NCBI GenBank assembly: GCA_014898415.1
Contig: RCTD01000013.1
Span: 558,001 to 622,000, forward strand
Direction: 5' to 3'
DNA from: Stromatinia cepivora
Taxonomy: Eukaryota; Ascomycota; Leotiomycetes; Helotiales; Sclerotiniaceae
Length of the DNA: 64,000 nucleotides
Below the pieces are notes generated by a model that was given only the letters and a program-made list of their open reading frames with translations, did no database searches and was not told where the DNA came from. This document shows, piece after piece, positions 36,770 through 49,470 of the stretch (position 1 is the stretch's first letter; the number at the start of each line of letters is the position of its first letter). Both the position numbers and the translations under genes were made by a program.

Positions 36770-39700
36770 AGCATCTTCTTGAGCAATGTTAACATCTTTA
36801 TCTATAAGATATAATTGTTCTTTAATAAAAGAATCAATTTCTTCAATTTCTTTAATAAAAGAATCGATTAATATTTATATATCTTTATTATATATTTTAT
36901 CTTTATTATCTGAAAGATTAAATGAATTGAATAATTTTAAATCGATTTCTTTATTTCTATTATCATTTTCTAAATCTACATTTACCCCCAAAATCAATTC
37001 ATTTGTAAACAATAGATCTGAAATATATTTAATAAATGAATCAAAGACTTTTCGATTCATAAAAATAGATAAATAAATGAAATCTTTATAATTATCCTCG
37101 TTTTGAATAATTGTTCTATCCATTTCGATATAATCTTATAAATCAAAGGCTTTAACAAATTGTTTAAATTCTTCTGTAATATGAATATCGATCATTCAAT
37201 TAATGAAATCTATATAATAAATGAATTTCTTATTGAATATTATATTTCGAATAATAATAATTTTATTAAACTTGGGTATCTATATATAATAGATCAGTAT
37301 ATCTAGAATATAATTCATTAAATACTCAATATATATTTAAGGATTGGTTTTGTATCATTTCCTATTAATTCCAATTTCTCTATTCTTATCCAAAAGGTAA
37401 ATTCGATATCCATATTTATAGATTTCATTCTAATTGAAACAAATATTGTTAAATATTTTCTTTATAAATAGAGGATTATTTTTGTAAAGATAATTATAAA
37501 ACTATATATCGAATACTTCATTAAATGATTTAAAGGATTTAGTTTTCAAAGGATTTATATTATATAAATAAATAGCAGTTTGCACTACTTCCATTTATAA
37601 TTTATCTAATAAATTTATTGTAATTTATATTTTTATTTATTTTATAATTATTTCTTATCTTATATATTTTAATCCTTTATTAGATTTATATATATGAAAT
37701 AAGGATAACTCAAATTCGATACCTTTTCATTTAATCCATTTCTCAAATAATATTACTCCTATAACTTTAATAATAAATGTATTATTATTTTATTTGATTA
37801 TTACAATCGCTAAACTATATTTACAATAAATCTAAGCTACAAAGCTTTAAATAATTATAAATACTTCATCGTATGTTTTATAATAGATTAAATATAAAAA
37901 GATCTTATCATAGTATATTTCTTTGATTAATAAAAACTATAATATATTATTATACCCTTTATCAAAATCAAAAAGATTCTATTGGATTTTGTAGAAGGAC
38001 CGAAAAAATTGATGATCATTTAAAATGTAAGAAATGATTTGCTTTATATAAATACGAATACAATCAACATAATTGAAACAAATGATACCTTTTATTTTGA
38101 CATTTTGCACTACAAATATTAAATATTCAAAAGTTTCTTTACCCAAATACCCAGAACATTTATATCATATTTCATTTGTATCTTCTTTTAGAAAAGATGA
38201 ATCACAAGAATAATAAAATGCTTTGTTTATTTTTCTATTTATTATTAGATATATTATAAAAGAATTATTTACAAAAATAAATAAAAAAGTATTCGAATAA
38301 ATAGAAAATAATTTATATTCTAAAAATACAAGATTTTCAGTACAAATATATTGAACAATTATTATACTATTTGTATAATCTTCTTTACAAAGAATACAAT
38401 TATATTTTAAGAATTATAAACCAACTTTTTCCAATCGAATCTCCGAAACGATATTGATATAAAAGCTAAAGATGAATATTATATTATTCAAAATCAAATC
38501 ATTATTAAGATAACCTTCTTTCTTGATGATTTCTTTGATAATACGAACCCCGTATTCTAGAACTTGGAAACTAGAAATACCTACTTCTATAAGATCATTA
38601 AGATTAGATAATCAATATCGATGATCATTTAACAAAAATATATTATTCACGATATATATAATATTATAATTATCAAGCAAAATACTATTAAACAGATAGT
38701 ATACTTTCATTATTATAAAGTATACCTCTGATTGATTATATCGAATATCCAAGATAATAGTATTGATTGAAAATCCTAAAGGATCAATAGAACTTTTCAT
38801 TCATTTCTTTTTGATTTAATCAAAATGAAATTGCTTTTATAAATACAATCTTGCTCGATCCCTAATTACTTATAGCTTATTTTCATTGAATATCCTTTTG
38901 AATAATGAATTGATCCTTTCAGTAAATACTAACTTTATGATTTTACAATTATAAGTAATATATCTATAACCAATTTCATTATTCCATTTAGATTCAATTC
39001 TACAAAAACATTCTCAGATCTTCTTGATCCCCTAATTGCTTCTAAAAATGATATTCTTTTTATTCTTTTTAGACTTTTTATTATTTTGAAAAAAAAATAA
39101 ATATAGAATATATTTCTCTTTTAGTTTTTAGGGAAATAGAATTCTGAAAGATTAATCCTTCAAAAATGTTTTCGAATTACTTAAATAAAAGATTGAATAA
39201 TCCAAATTGATTATTCATTTCGATTTATATAATTATAGTATTTACTTAAATTAAAAATATCCTGGTATTAATAATTTATAGAAAAGTATTAATAACAATT
39301 TTATTCTATACCTCAATGATTTTATATATAAAAACTTTGATATAAATTATAATCCAATCTTTATACCAATTGATAGGATCAGTTCTGCTAAACGAAGTTT
39401 GCACTAAAACAGACCGATATTCTTATAGTACTCTAAGCTTAATAATAATTATCATAAATACGAGTTTCCTTTTGAATATATTAATGATCATTTTGAATAG
39501 AAAAGCTATAATACCCTGATTAAAAATGAATAGCTTTATAAAGTATATTTAATCAATTAATAATTTGATCCATTTGTAAATATCCTGGAAAACTTTATAA
39601 TTCTATATATATTTTTATTATCGATATCAATACTTCAATTGAAAAGAAACAAACTCAGAAAAGATTTCTTAGAAGATAATTAGAAATAAAGTAATGGATC

Positions 39701-40124
39701 TATTAGGAATGAATTCCGATATATTACTATTAAAATCTTTCATTTTCATATCTTCATTTACATCTTCCCTAAATTAGATCGTTATAAGATATTCCAAGAA
39801 TTCCTTTTGATATTAAATTTGTTTCTTTTAATTATATTTGATTTGAAAATTGATAATGGAAAATAAAATAAATGATTTAATTAAAAACCAATCGACCTAA
39901 GTATAAATAGATTCATTCATAAAATCGAAATTTGAAATGAATATCACTAATATAGAAACAAACAAATTGTTCTTTGAATTGATTAAATCCCAAATTCCTT
40001 AAACTTGGTATTTGTTTTTCAAACATAAATACCACTCCAATCATTAAATATAGATTATAAGAAAAAGATCATTTTGATCTTTTGCTATACTGAATAAAAA
40101 TAATTAAATTGATATAAATATTAA

Positions 40125-40653
40125 TCTTGGAGGAGGTTGATTGGTTAATAATAATGAATAATATAGTAATAATACTATTCACTATTATTATAGTGGAAGA
40201 CTTAGTTATATAGCTTAAAAGGGTAATCGAATATATAATGGTTGAAGTCAAAATATGAGTGTATTGAATATTGAATTTATTTTGCTTGTTTTTCAGAAGA
40301 ATTCTTTGAAGAAAATCTTCTTATTTATAGTATTTGATAAGATTCTATGAAATTCTATAATATTCTATGATTATAAATAAGATCGATTTAAATCGAATCT
40401 TATAGAATCATTTTATATAATGAAATGAAATAGTAACCAATAATATTTAACCTTAGAAATAAGAAAGTTCTATACGCGTCCATTATATTCTATTCCATTA
40501 TAAATCATTCTAATATGATATATGATCGAAATTTCATATAATAATAAAATTTAATAATATTAAATTATATTATTAATATATCACGTGATCATATAACCAT
40601 CGGTTCGATTAATATTATTAAGTGATTTAATAAACTTATTAGAAATTCTTATA
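40125..40653 (-). mobile_element. Copia-A solo LTR (A3), no target duplication
   Basis: A complete 529-bp Copia-A LTR in minus orientation, close to the A1 LTRs and little RIP-damaged, with CACGTG at 40582-40587. The flanks ATTAA (40120-40124) and ATTTC (40654-40658) do not match, and the DNA to its right is not the continuation of E1. It thus marks a recombination joint rather than a simple insertion, perhaps with the A2 half-LTR at 20466. Confidence 0.85.
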
Positions 40654-40654
40654 A

Positions 40655-40960
40655 TTTCGAATTTGATACGATTTCGATATACTTTTGATTCGGATTTGAT
40701 AGGTTTTCGATATACTTTCGATTCGGATTCGATAGATATATTTTCGATTCGGATTTGATATGTTTTTGTTGGGTATATTTTCAGTTCGAATTCGATATAC
40801 TTTCGATTTGGATTCGATAGATATACTTTCGTTGGGTATACTTTCAATTTGAATTCAATATGCTTTTAATTCGAATTTGATATATATACTTTCGTTAAAT
40901 ATACTTTCAATTCGAATTCGATATACTTTTGGTTTGGATTTGATATATATATTTTCGATA
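40655..40960. repeat. Degenerate tandem repeat, about 25-35 bp period
   Basis: Repeated TTCGATATACTTTCGATTCG-like words with variable spacing, each giving a SESKVYR-like peptide on the minus strand. It occupies most of the interval between the A3 LTR and the next element. A run of 11 G follows at 41048-41058, unusual in DNA this AT-rich. Not called as a gene. Confidence 0.65.
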
Positions 40961-41142
40961 TAATAAATAGAGGATATTGATGTTTCCCTTTTTGGATCAA
41001 TATTCTTATCGATTTCGATGATCCTATAGGTTCGGTAAATAATAAAAGGGGGGGGGGGTTTCAATTTGCTTTTTCTTTTGAAATTTGAAATATAAGATAT
41101 ATTATATTTATCAATATATCGATTCAAATTTATATCAAATAA

Positions 41143-41604
41143 TGTTAACTTTTGGTGCAGGAAGTAGTAGTATTGTTGACTATATAGATTGAATTAAGGA
41201 TCTATTATTCTAGTAAAAGTAGAATTAAGGTTATTCCCAAATATGGTCTGTATATCATTGTAATTATATAATCTCAATTCTAATCCTATTGTGAAAGAGG
41301 TAGGTCGAGATACGTGCGTCCCGATAGCACGCTGCAAGGGGAAATGGGAATTGGAACTGATCAGATTACATTGTAAAGGCTTCAAGTAGTAAAACTAGTA
41401 GGTTTAGACAATGGTTTGGGTTGTACACAAATGGGATACAAAAAGACTAATGGAAAAACGATTGATTTCTTTCAAGGAGAGGGGAACAGAGCCCTCTCTT
41501 ATATCTAACTACGAAGAGTCATATGACCATATGACTACGAACTAGCTATGTGTTAGGCCTTGATATCCCAACTTTCTCACACTATAATAGTCTCATTTCT
41601 AATA
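41143..41604 (-). mobile_element. Copia-B'' 3' LTR, split by a Gypsy-D solo LTR
   Basis: Two halves, 41143-41289 (147 bp) and 41586-41604 (19 bp), add up to exactly the 166-bp Copia-B LTR, in minus orientation. The 3' internal end of the element follows (41605-41938), up to the point where Copia-B' is inserted; the rest of B'' must lie beyond the right edge of the window. Confidence 0.85.
41290..41581 (-). mobile_element. Gypsy-D solo LTR (292 bp)
   Basis: TGTGA...TCACA ends with a 4-bp duplication CTAT (41286-41289 and 41582-41585). It matches, in inverse orientation, the LTR at 61824-62114 but is clearly more GC-rich, hence less RIP-mutated. It contains a perfect 9-bp inverted repeat AGTCATATG/CATATGACT (41517-41536). 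It probably arose by LTR-LTR recombination of a full element. Confidence 0.88.
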
Positions 41605-41938
41605 CTCCCCTATTGAGGATATTCTATTCGATCCTCCTAAATTATTAATCCTAATATTTTCTTGAATCTTTCGAAAACAATCCTTGTACAAAATTTCGTC
41701 ATTTTATTGATAACCATATTATATATATTAATATAATTAATAACGATTTTCTCCTTTTCTATTAAGTTTTTGATAAAATAATAATTAATATCTATATATT
41801 TGGATTGTTTATATAAATATAGATTTTTGATTAAAATTAAAGTATCCTAATTATTATCAAATATTTGAATTGTATCTTCGTTCTTTTTAATATAATTTGA
41901 TTTGAATAAATCTTTAAGTATTTATATAATCTATCTTC
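41605..41938 (-). mobile_element. Internal 3' end of Copia-B''
   Basis: Starts with a polypurine-tract complement (CTCCCCTATTGAGG) next to the LTR and is colinear with 42105-42435 of B' and, inverted, with the end of Copia-B near 54700-55040. Confidence 0.8.
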
Positions 41939-42104
41939 TGTTAACTTTTGGTGCAGGAAGTAGTAGTATTATTGATTATGTAGATTGAACTAAGGATCTA
42001 TTATTTTAGTAGGAATAGAATTGAGGTTATTCCCAAATATGGTCTATACATCATTGTAATCATATGATCTCAATTCTAATCCTATAATGGTTTCATTTCC
42101 AACA

Positions 42105-42902
42105 CTCCCTTATTAAGGATATTCTATTCGATTCTTTTAAATTACTAATCCTAACATTTTCTTGAACCTTTCGAAAGTAATCCTTGTACAAAACTTCGTT
42201 ATTCCGTCGGCAATTATATCGTATATATTAATATAACTAATAGCGATTTTCTTCTTTTTTGTTAAATTCTTAATAAAGTGATAATTGATATCTATATATT
42301 TGAATCGTTTGTATAAATGTGGATTCTTGATTAAAACTAAAATGTCTTGATTGTTACTAAATATTTGAATTATATTTCTATTCTTTCTAATATAATTTGA
42401 TTTGAATAAATCTTTGAGTATTTGTATAATTTATCTTTTTTATTTAATGAATATTGTTATTGCAATATATTCTGATTCTGTATTAGAGATAACTATAGAT
42501 ATTTGTTTCTTGTTAATTTATAATATAAGGTTTTCATAGAATATTATAATTTCTTTTGAAATACTTTTCTAGTTATATTTGTTATTAGTTCAATCTATAT
42601 TTGTATATATTTTTATTATATTATTAGATATATTGTATTCTTTGTAGATATCAGATTGTATTTTCTTTGATCTGAATTATAGTTTTTGTTTGATTGTTGA
42701 TTGTAGATATTGTATTAGATTCTTCAAAGTTATAGTATAATGTTTTGTTGGTTTTATTATAAATTATGAAAATCTTTTAATTAAGAATGTTATATCTGAT
42801 TGAGTATATACTATTGAATGAATTACACTTTTTATTTATTGTTGATATTCGTTTATATCTGTTAGTTCATTATTGTCGATTGTTGGCCGGAAATAGATAT
42901 AA
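42105..42902 (-). pseudogene. Copia-B' 3' pol end (RNase H region)
   Basis: Starts with a well-preserved polypurine tract complement (CTCCCTTATTAAGG) beside the LTR and mirrors 54.2-55.04 kb of Copia-B. No open frame survives. Copia-B is inserted at its right end (TATAA target). Confidence 0.75.
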
Positions 42903-43068
42903 TATTGGAAATGAGGCCATCATAGGATTAGAATTGAGGTCACATGATCACAATGATGTACAGACCATATTTAGGGATAACCTCAATTCTACTCCTACTA
43001 GAATTATAAATCCTTAGTTCAATCTATATAATTAATAATACTATTATTTCCTGTATCAAAACTTAATA

Positions 43069-43086
43069 GGTTATGAAATCCGGTTG
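43069..43086 (+). other. Copia-B primer-binding site
   Basis: GGTTATGAAATCCGG directly after the 5' LTR; the first eight bases equal those of the Copia-A site (GGTTATGAGCCCGG), and CCGG is retained. This fits half-tRNA priming by initiator tRNA-Met after mutation. Confidence 0.5.
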
Positions 43087-43549
43087 TATAGTAATGATTA
43101 AAAAACAAAGCAAATCGAAAAAGAATTAGTATAACTAATAGGGGTAAAACAAAATGAAAATCAGAGTTTTCATATAGTATTATCAAAATAGAATTGAAAT
43201 ATAATAATATAGTTTATAATTTACAATATTACAGGTTAAAATAAAGAGCAATCTGTATAGTGTCGATATAGAATTATAGCAAAAATGAAAAACAAATTCG
43301 TATAATTATAAGAAAATATATTACAATACAATTTTATAAATTTTCTTATTGTTTTATTTTTATATTTCTTTATTATCCCAAATCTATTTATTGTACATTT
43401 TTTAAGATCGTTTTAAAAATTTGAAAATTATCTTCGATACTCATCAAACAATAAGAAATCTTTATAATATCGGAATCAAACAATTTTTCAAAGCTCGATT
43501 AAAACAATCATAAACGATGGTTCAGATAAACAAAGATATAATTAAAAGA

Positions 43550-44450
43550 AAAAGGATGGTTTTATACAATTGATCAAATATTAGACGAATATATACAGAT
43601 TGTAGAACCCAATACAGTATTTATTTATGAAATCAATAATCATGTATATTATAATATCGAATTGAAATCGGAATATTTAAAGGATGAAGCGAATATATTA
43701 TCATATATTTGCACAATATTTAATGATGACGATGAAGCCTTTACCAATAAATATTCAATAGTATATATACTTTGGAGATATCTTAAATCAAAATATACTA
43801 GAGTTAGTGTAATCATAGTTAATATATATATAATAATGATTCAGAACTTCAAATTTCAATCCGATATTTATTTTGATATAATCATTATCGAAGTCTGGAA
43901 TAAATTGAAAGAATATAAAAGGAAATTAGAGGTTACAAATGAAAATTATCGGTTAGTATATTAAGATATTGTTTTATTTTTGATTTTAATATGTAATCTT
44001 TTAATCGATTATTAAGAAATAATGAATATATTGGATATCTAAATTAGTTTTAGTATTGATGATAAGATCAAGTATTTATAAATTAAAGAACTTTGTTTTA
44101 AGGATGGATCAGAGTGAGTGCAAATTGTAAAAGGATTTAGATATATTTCTTGATATCAAGAATCAGATTTCGAAATCTTAAATAATATTTGTGATCTATA
44201 TCAAAAAGAAAATCATTATATATAAAACTGTCTATATTTAATATAAACCAACAAACTTCTTTGTAATTATTTTTGTTATTAAAAGAGAAAAAGATCATCA
44301 AATTCGAAGAAGATTTATTTCAATAAAAAAGATCAAATACACCCTGTTAATAATATCTTTGAATTAAATTCTGATATTGAAGATATAATAAAGAAAGATT
44401 ACAATTTGATAAAGGAAATCATTAATAAAGCTTCCCTTAGTAAATAATAT
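43550..44450 (+). pseudogene. Copia-B gag remnant
   Basis: The open piece 43662-43964 (100 codons) contains LWRYLKSKYTR and EVWNKLKEYKRKLEVTNENYRLVY, matching UBN2-type Copia Gag. The downstream part is broken by several stops. Confidence 0.7.
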
Positions 44451-44559
44451 ACCGATATAGATACTTCTTTATATATATTTGATCAACCTTTATTATTCAG
44501 ATTAATAGATTTTATTGCCAAATAAAGAATAAAAGTTAATAAAGGAATGATATATTATT

Positions 44560-47117
44560 ATTATTAAAATTTAATGGATATGGTATATGAAGATAGTTTT
44601 AAGATACTATTTTCAAATATATTATATGTATTAGGGTTAGAAGTAAATTTGTTGTTAAGAAAAAAGATCTACAAAACAAAACTGTAAGGGAAATTCAATT
44701 CTCATTATATATATTTTAAGAAGAACAATAAGAAAGTTATCTATATTAGAATACAAAACGGAATATATGTGGTTTTATATATAACCAAAGGATACAAAAA
44801 TATAGTTTTCTATTTAAGTGTATATCAAAATATTCAGGAAAAAAGTTTTTCTTTAGAGATAATCGATAGCATTAAAGGTACCGATAACGAATTAATATTC
44901 AAGAAGAAAAAGAAATATTTATTATAATATTAAAGATTCAATTATTTAGGTTTAAATAAGATCAAGAATTTATATAAGGTATTCAATATAATTAAGTCAA
45001 TAAAGGTCCTAATTGAATTAGATATCTGCAAAGTATATATATTCATCAAAATAATCAATTGTATTCTGAAATAATTGAGTTTATACAAATCAAAGAGATT
45101 CGAATTTATATATTTCGATATTGTAGGATCATTTTCAAAATCGATTCGAGGGAATCGTTATTTCATATTAATTATCGATAATTATACAAAAGTAAATTGG
45201 ATTATATTATTTAAACAAAAAGATAATACAATTCAAATATTGAAAACTTAAAAAAAGAAGATGGAATTAATTACTAAAGAAAAGATTATTGTAATTAGGA
45301 TTGATAATATATTGGAATTCCTACAAGCTATTCGTGAATGATCATTAAGTATACAATCCAAAGTTACAACAATTACCTCTTCACATTAAAACAAATCTGC
45401 AGAACAGAATATAAAGATTGTAGAAATAGATATAAAAGCAATACTAAAAGAAGCTGGATTATTATTAAAGTTTTAGAATAAAACTATAAAATATAATATT
45501 TATATTAGGAATCATACTAATATTAATCCTAATATAAACAAAATAAATCGATCCCCTACAAAAACTTTTACAAATACAATACCAAATATAAAGATATACA
45601 AAATCTGAAGAAACAAATATTATACTTATATTAATCCCAAGACTATTCCGAAAAAACAAAGACACAATAAATTACAGAATATTTCGAAAATCGATATATT
45701 CCTAAGATACTCAAAAGTTACAAACAAATATATCAAAGTGTATTCTCCAAAACTAGATTATACATTTCGATCAAACAAAGTAATCATAAATGAATTTCAT
45801 CAAAAAGGAGATTTGAATCTTAAATTAAGAAATTATAAATCAGGTCTACAAAAAACAAAAAATGTAGAGTCAGATCGAAAACCTTATAATAAACCAGTAG
45901 CAAATAAGGCATCTTCTCCATCTTCAATATTAAATACAATATTTATATCATTTTCGTTCCAAATATTCTCTTTAATAAATATTATACCGAATTCAATGAT
46001 TATACCAAACACCCCAATTGTCGAATTGAAACCAGGTAAATTAGATATATCAATATCAATATACAATAAAGATGAAGATGACAATATCCAAAAAACAAAT
46101 CAAGAATCTTTTTCCAAGGATATTTCAAATATCGAATCTATTATTCCAAAGATTCCAATTCAAAAATCAACTTTTGTAGACCCTGAATCTATACCAAAAG
46201 CAAAATTTAAAACCATCTTAAATTTTGCTGACAAATTTATTTCAATAAAATCAGAAAACGAATTAAATCTATAATCATTTAAAACTGAACAAAAGAATAT
46301 AATAAATCTTGAAAATGAATCTTTAAAATATCTAATACAAAAACAAAAAAGAAATATAAAACAAAATCCTGAAGAAAAACAGGAAAGTAAGATTATAAAA
46401 ATATTGATTATGATATCTATATAAATCAAAATTCAAGAAAGTATAAAACATATTATAATTATAATCCTAATTATTTACAAAATGGATTTTTATATTAAAG
46501 ATAAAATCATTTTAGATTTTATAATTTCGTTGATAAATATAGATAATATAAAAGGTGTAGTATATTCGGCTACAGAAATTCTAGGAATCAAAATATCAAG
46601 AATTTATAAGGAAACAATATTGAATTGAGAATATTCTGAAAAATGAAAGGAAGTTATTTAAAAGGAAATTATATTTTTGATTCAAAATGGTATTTGGGAA
46701 GAATATATATTTCTTAAAGGAAGTAATTTGGTTTCAACAAAATAGATATTTATAATTAAAATTAAGGATAATAAGATAGAACAATTCAAGGTAAGATTAA
46801 TAGCTCGAAGATTTAATCAAATATTAAAAAAAGATTATAATGAAATGTTTATATTAACAATAAAATTAAATATATTCAAATTATTCCTAATTATCATTAT
46901 AAAGGAAAATTTGGAATATTTACATTTCGATATCAAAAACACTTTTACTGAATTATACTTAAAGAAAAAAATCTATTTCGAATTATTTCAAGATATCAAA
47001 GTTGAAAAGGGATATATATTATAAATCTTATAAAGTTTATATAATTTAAAGCAAATTAAAAAGGATTGGAGTTTATTATTAAAGAAAGAGTTTTTAGATA
47101 TAAACTTTGTACAAAAT
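44560..47117 (+). pseudogene. Copia-B pol, first part: protease, integrase, linker, N-terminal reverse transcriptase
   Basis: Integrase core at about 45110-45480: IYFDIVGSFSKSIRGNRYFILIIDNYTK, then the QNKSAEQNIK and IDIKAILKEAGLLLKF blocks, with TAG where Copia integrases have Trp. The C-terminal integrase and linker are open at 45738-46274 (a YSPKLDYTFRSNKVIINEF start, acidic middle). The reverse transcriptase begins near 46600 (WIFTIKIKDNKIE-like, with Trp lost) and runs to the Copia-C insertion site. Many Trp-to-stop changes, typical of RIP. Confidence 0.8.
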
Positions 47118-47869
47118 TGTTGGAACACATGACTGACGAAACACGTGACACCATTATATGTTTCCTTTATATCGTAAGTGGGATAACAGCGTCTATATAG
47201 ATTAACAGAACCCTGTTATATAAAGGGGTTAGATAGAATAATAGAACTATCTTTACCCTATATGTGTTTTGTGTATATATTTTCTTATAAAGTTTATTCA
47301 ATATTGATTAATGATTGATAAGATTCAATTATAGAATGGTAAGGTTAAATCTAATAAGAAAAGATATCTTTTGAAAAGACGAATAAAATTATATTAGATT
47401 AAGTTTATATACGATCTATATAAAAGAATTAGAATACTATATTCTTTATATTATTTTCTTCGAAATATATATTAAGAAAGGATTTCTGATTATAATTGAT
47501 TTCTTTAGGATAGTTTGATTTTATATCGATTCTATTTATATTCATTATATTCTTGTATATATTATACAACAAATTTATTCGATATAATACGATATCGAAT
47601 TATAATATTCAATATAATTTTTCCAATCCCCGAATTATTTCCGTACAAAATGGATATTGAATTTTGAGGGAAATAATTAAATCCAAATTCAGAATTCATT
47701 AAATCCCAAGTGAATATCGATATAACTATATAATTCATCAATTCGTAATTCAAAAGGTATAAAGGGTAAAGGTTATAGAAAGAATTTCAAGAGTAATATA
47801 AAAACTGAACGGATGCTATATTCAAAATTGTATATTACAAAACTTTCAAATTCGTATGAATTCAATTCA

Positions 47870-49470
47870 TTCTGTATGGCTTTCAGATCCGACAAATAAA
47901 AGGGAGTAATAATTATACAAAAATACTTGCTGAATTTATCTCGAAAGACAAATCAAATGAATGTATAAAAGAAATTTAAGAAAAAGTAGATCGATTGAAA
48001 AAAGAATATATGGATATGTACGAAATTATTATATTGAAGAAATCGATCAAAATTCAAGTTTTATTTATATCAAAGCTTTTTGAACAAATATGATAAAATG
48101 AATAATAGCAATGAAATTAAAGTTAATTCCTTTTTGATTTTATAATATTAGATTATATAATAAGGCAGAATACATTTTATATAGCATACAAACGAAACCT
48201 TTTCCCAGATCTTATAAAAGTGTACAATAATAATGAATTCAAATATAACGGCAAAAAGTACAATTTTCTGAATAAAAAACTGCAGATATTTTATAAACTT
48301 TGTAACAAAATCGGAATTCATTTAAATAAATACAAAATAGCATTTTCGATAATACTCCAAGACTTTGTGTTATCATTCTATTTCGACAAAATTAATAATA
48401 GAAAATTGAAATTCGAAGAAATGATTATATTCACAAAAACATATTTTGAAATAGAAGAAAAACGCCAGAAATATCTTATCGAATAATGTAATACAATATT
48501 TCCACAAATTATACAAAAACACTTTAACAAATCATTTTCGGAATAATTGAAAAAGCTCTTCGATATACTTTATATATTGTAATATGAATTAATAGATTTA
48601 TATCAATCAAAATTGATATTAAAAGATCAGGTTATAAATGTTTGTTGTGATATTCTTGAATATAATTTTGTTTTATTATGTTCTATTATAATATACAAAG
48701 GTCTTTATACTGATCTTCGAAATATTATTAATCAAATTGAAAGAATATAATCAACAAATATTTATATCATAGATTCGATGATTAATAATCTATTAGGTAT
48801 GGAAATATACTGGATGGATTGTATATATAATGATCAAAGCTTATATAGAAATCGAGGACAATATAAAATTCGATTAAAAAATAGATTCACCTTCTCTTGT
48901 TTATATTCATCAGCAAATTCATCAAAAAGATTTCGATACTTTCAAATACTACTATATACATCAATTCAGAAATGCTTTGTATATAAGCAATCAGAATATT
49001 AATCGATAAATTATACAAAAAAGAAACAAAAGACGAAATTCAATTAATATATAGTAGAACAAAAAATAAATGAAGAAATATTCGAATAATATCTTTTGAA
49101 ATATAAAAATGTATTCGAATTACAATACGAAAAGAACAAAATATCAAAAGAAAACAATACTTTCGAATATCTTCAAATTGAATCTTTAAATAATCAAATA
49201 ATTCAATTCGAAATATATTTCATTGAAATAGGTTCTATTAATGGAATATATATTGCAAAACTATTAGGGAGACAATTATTGATGTATATATATCTACAAA
49301 ATGATCAATTCAATCAATTATACAAAAAGTACAAAAAGAGTGATAACCCAAATGAAATTTTCCAATTTCAAAATCGATATTCAGCAAATACATTTCAAGG
49401 TATCATTTCAGATACAAATATATCAAAAGTATCAATAATAGAGGAATTTCAGATATAGATATTAGAAAGA
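47870..49470 (+). pseudogene. Copia-C gag remnant
   Basis: The open piece 48220-48486 (88 codons) carries FYKLCNKIGIHLNKYKIAFSI.LQDFVLSFYFDKIN and a FEEMIIFTKTYFE...RQKYL end, the conserved core of Gag in this fungal Copia-like clade. Further fragments are at 48778-49002 and 49096-49458. Numerous stops. Confidence 0.7.

Larger units (their letters stand above)
20753..40124 (-). mobile_element. Copia-E1, nested host element, right end lost
   Basis: Minus-oriented Copia retrotransposon: left (3') LTR at 20753-21061, body at 21062-21964, 30254-32184, 33864-35251 and 36770-40124, interrupted by E2, F1 and F2. The segments align in order with the complete E2 copy. Recognisable on the minus strand are the protease area (near 38612-38800), the linker (36875-37123) and RNase H (31443-31745). 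Stops at former Trp codons and pervasive C/T and G/A differences show RIP. The right (5') LTR is missing: the body ends at 40124 against a Copia-A LTR, at the point corresponding to about 29835 in E2. Confidence 0.85.

Noticed and set aside
40581..41127. Minus frames with ESKVYR-type repeats
   Set aside because: One frame runs out of the Copia-A LTR into tandem repeat DNA. Both are products of the repeat, and the 11-G run makes Pro5 without any other coding feature.
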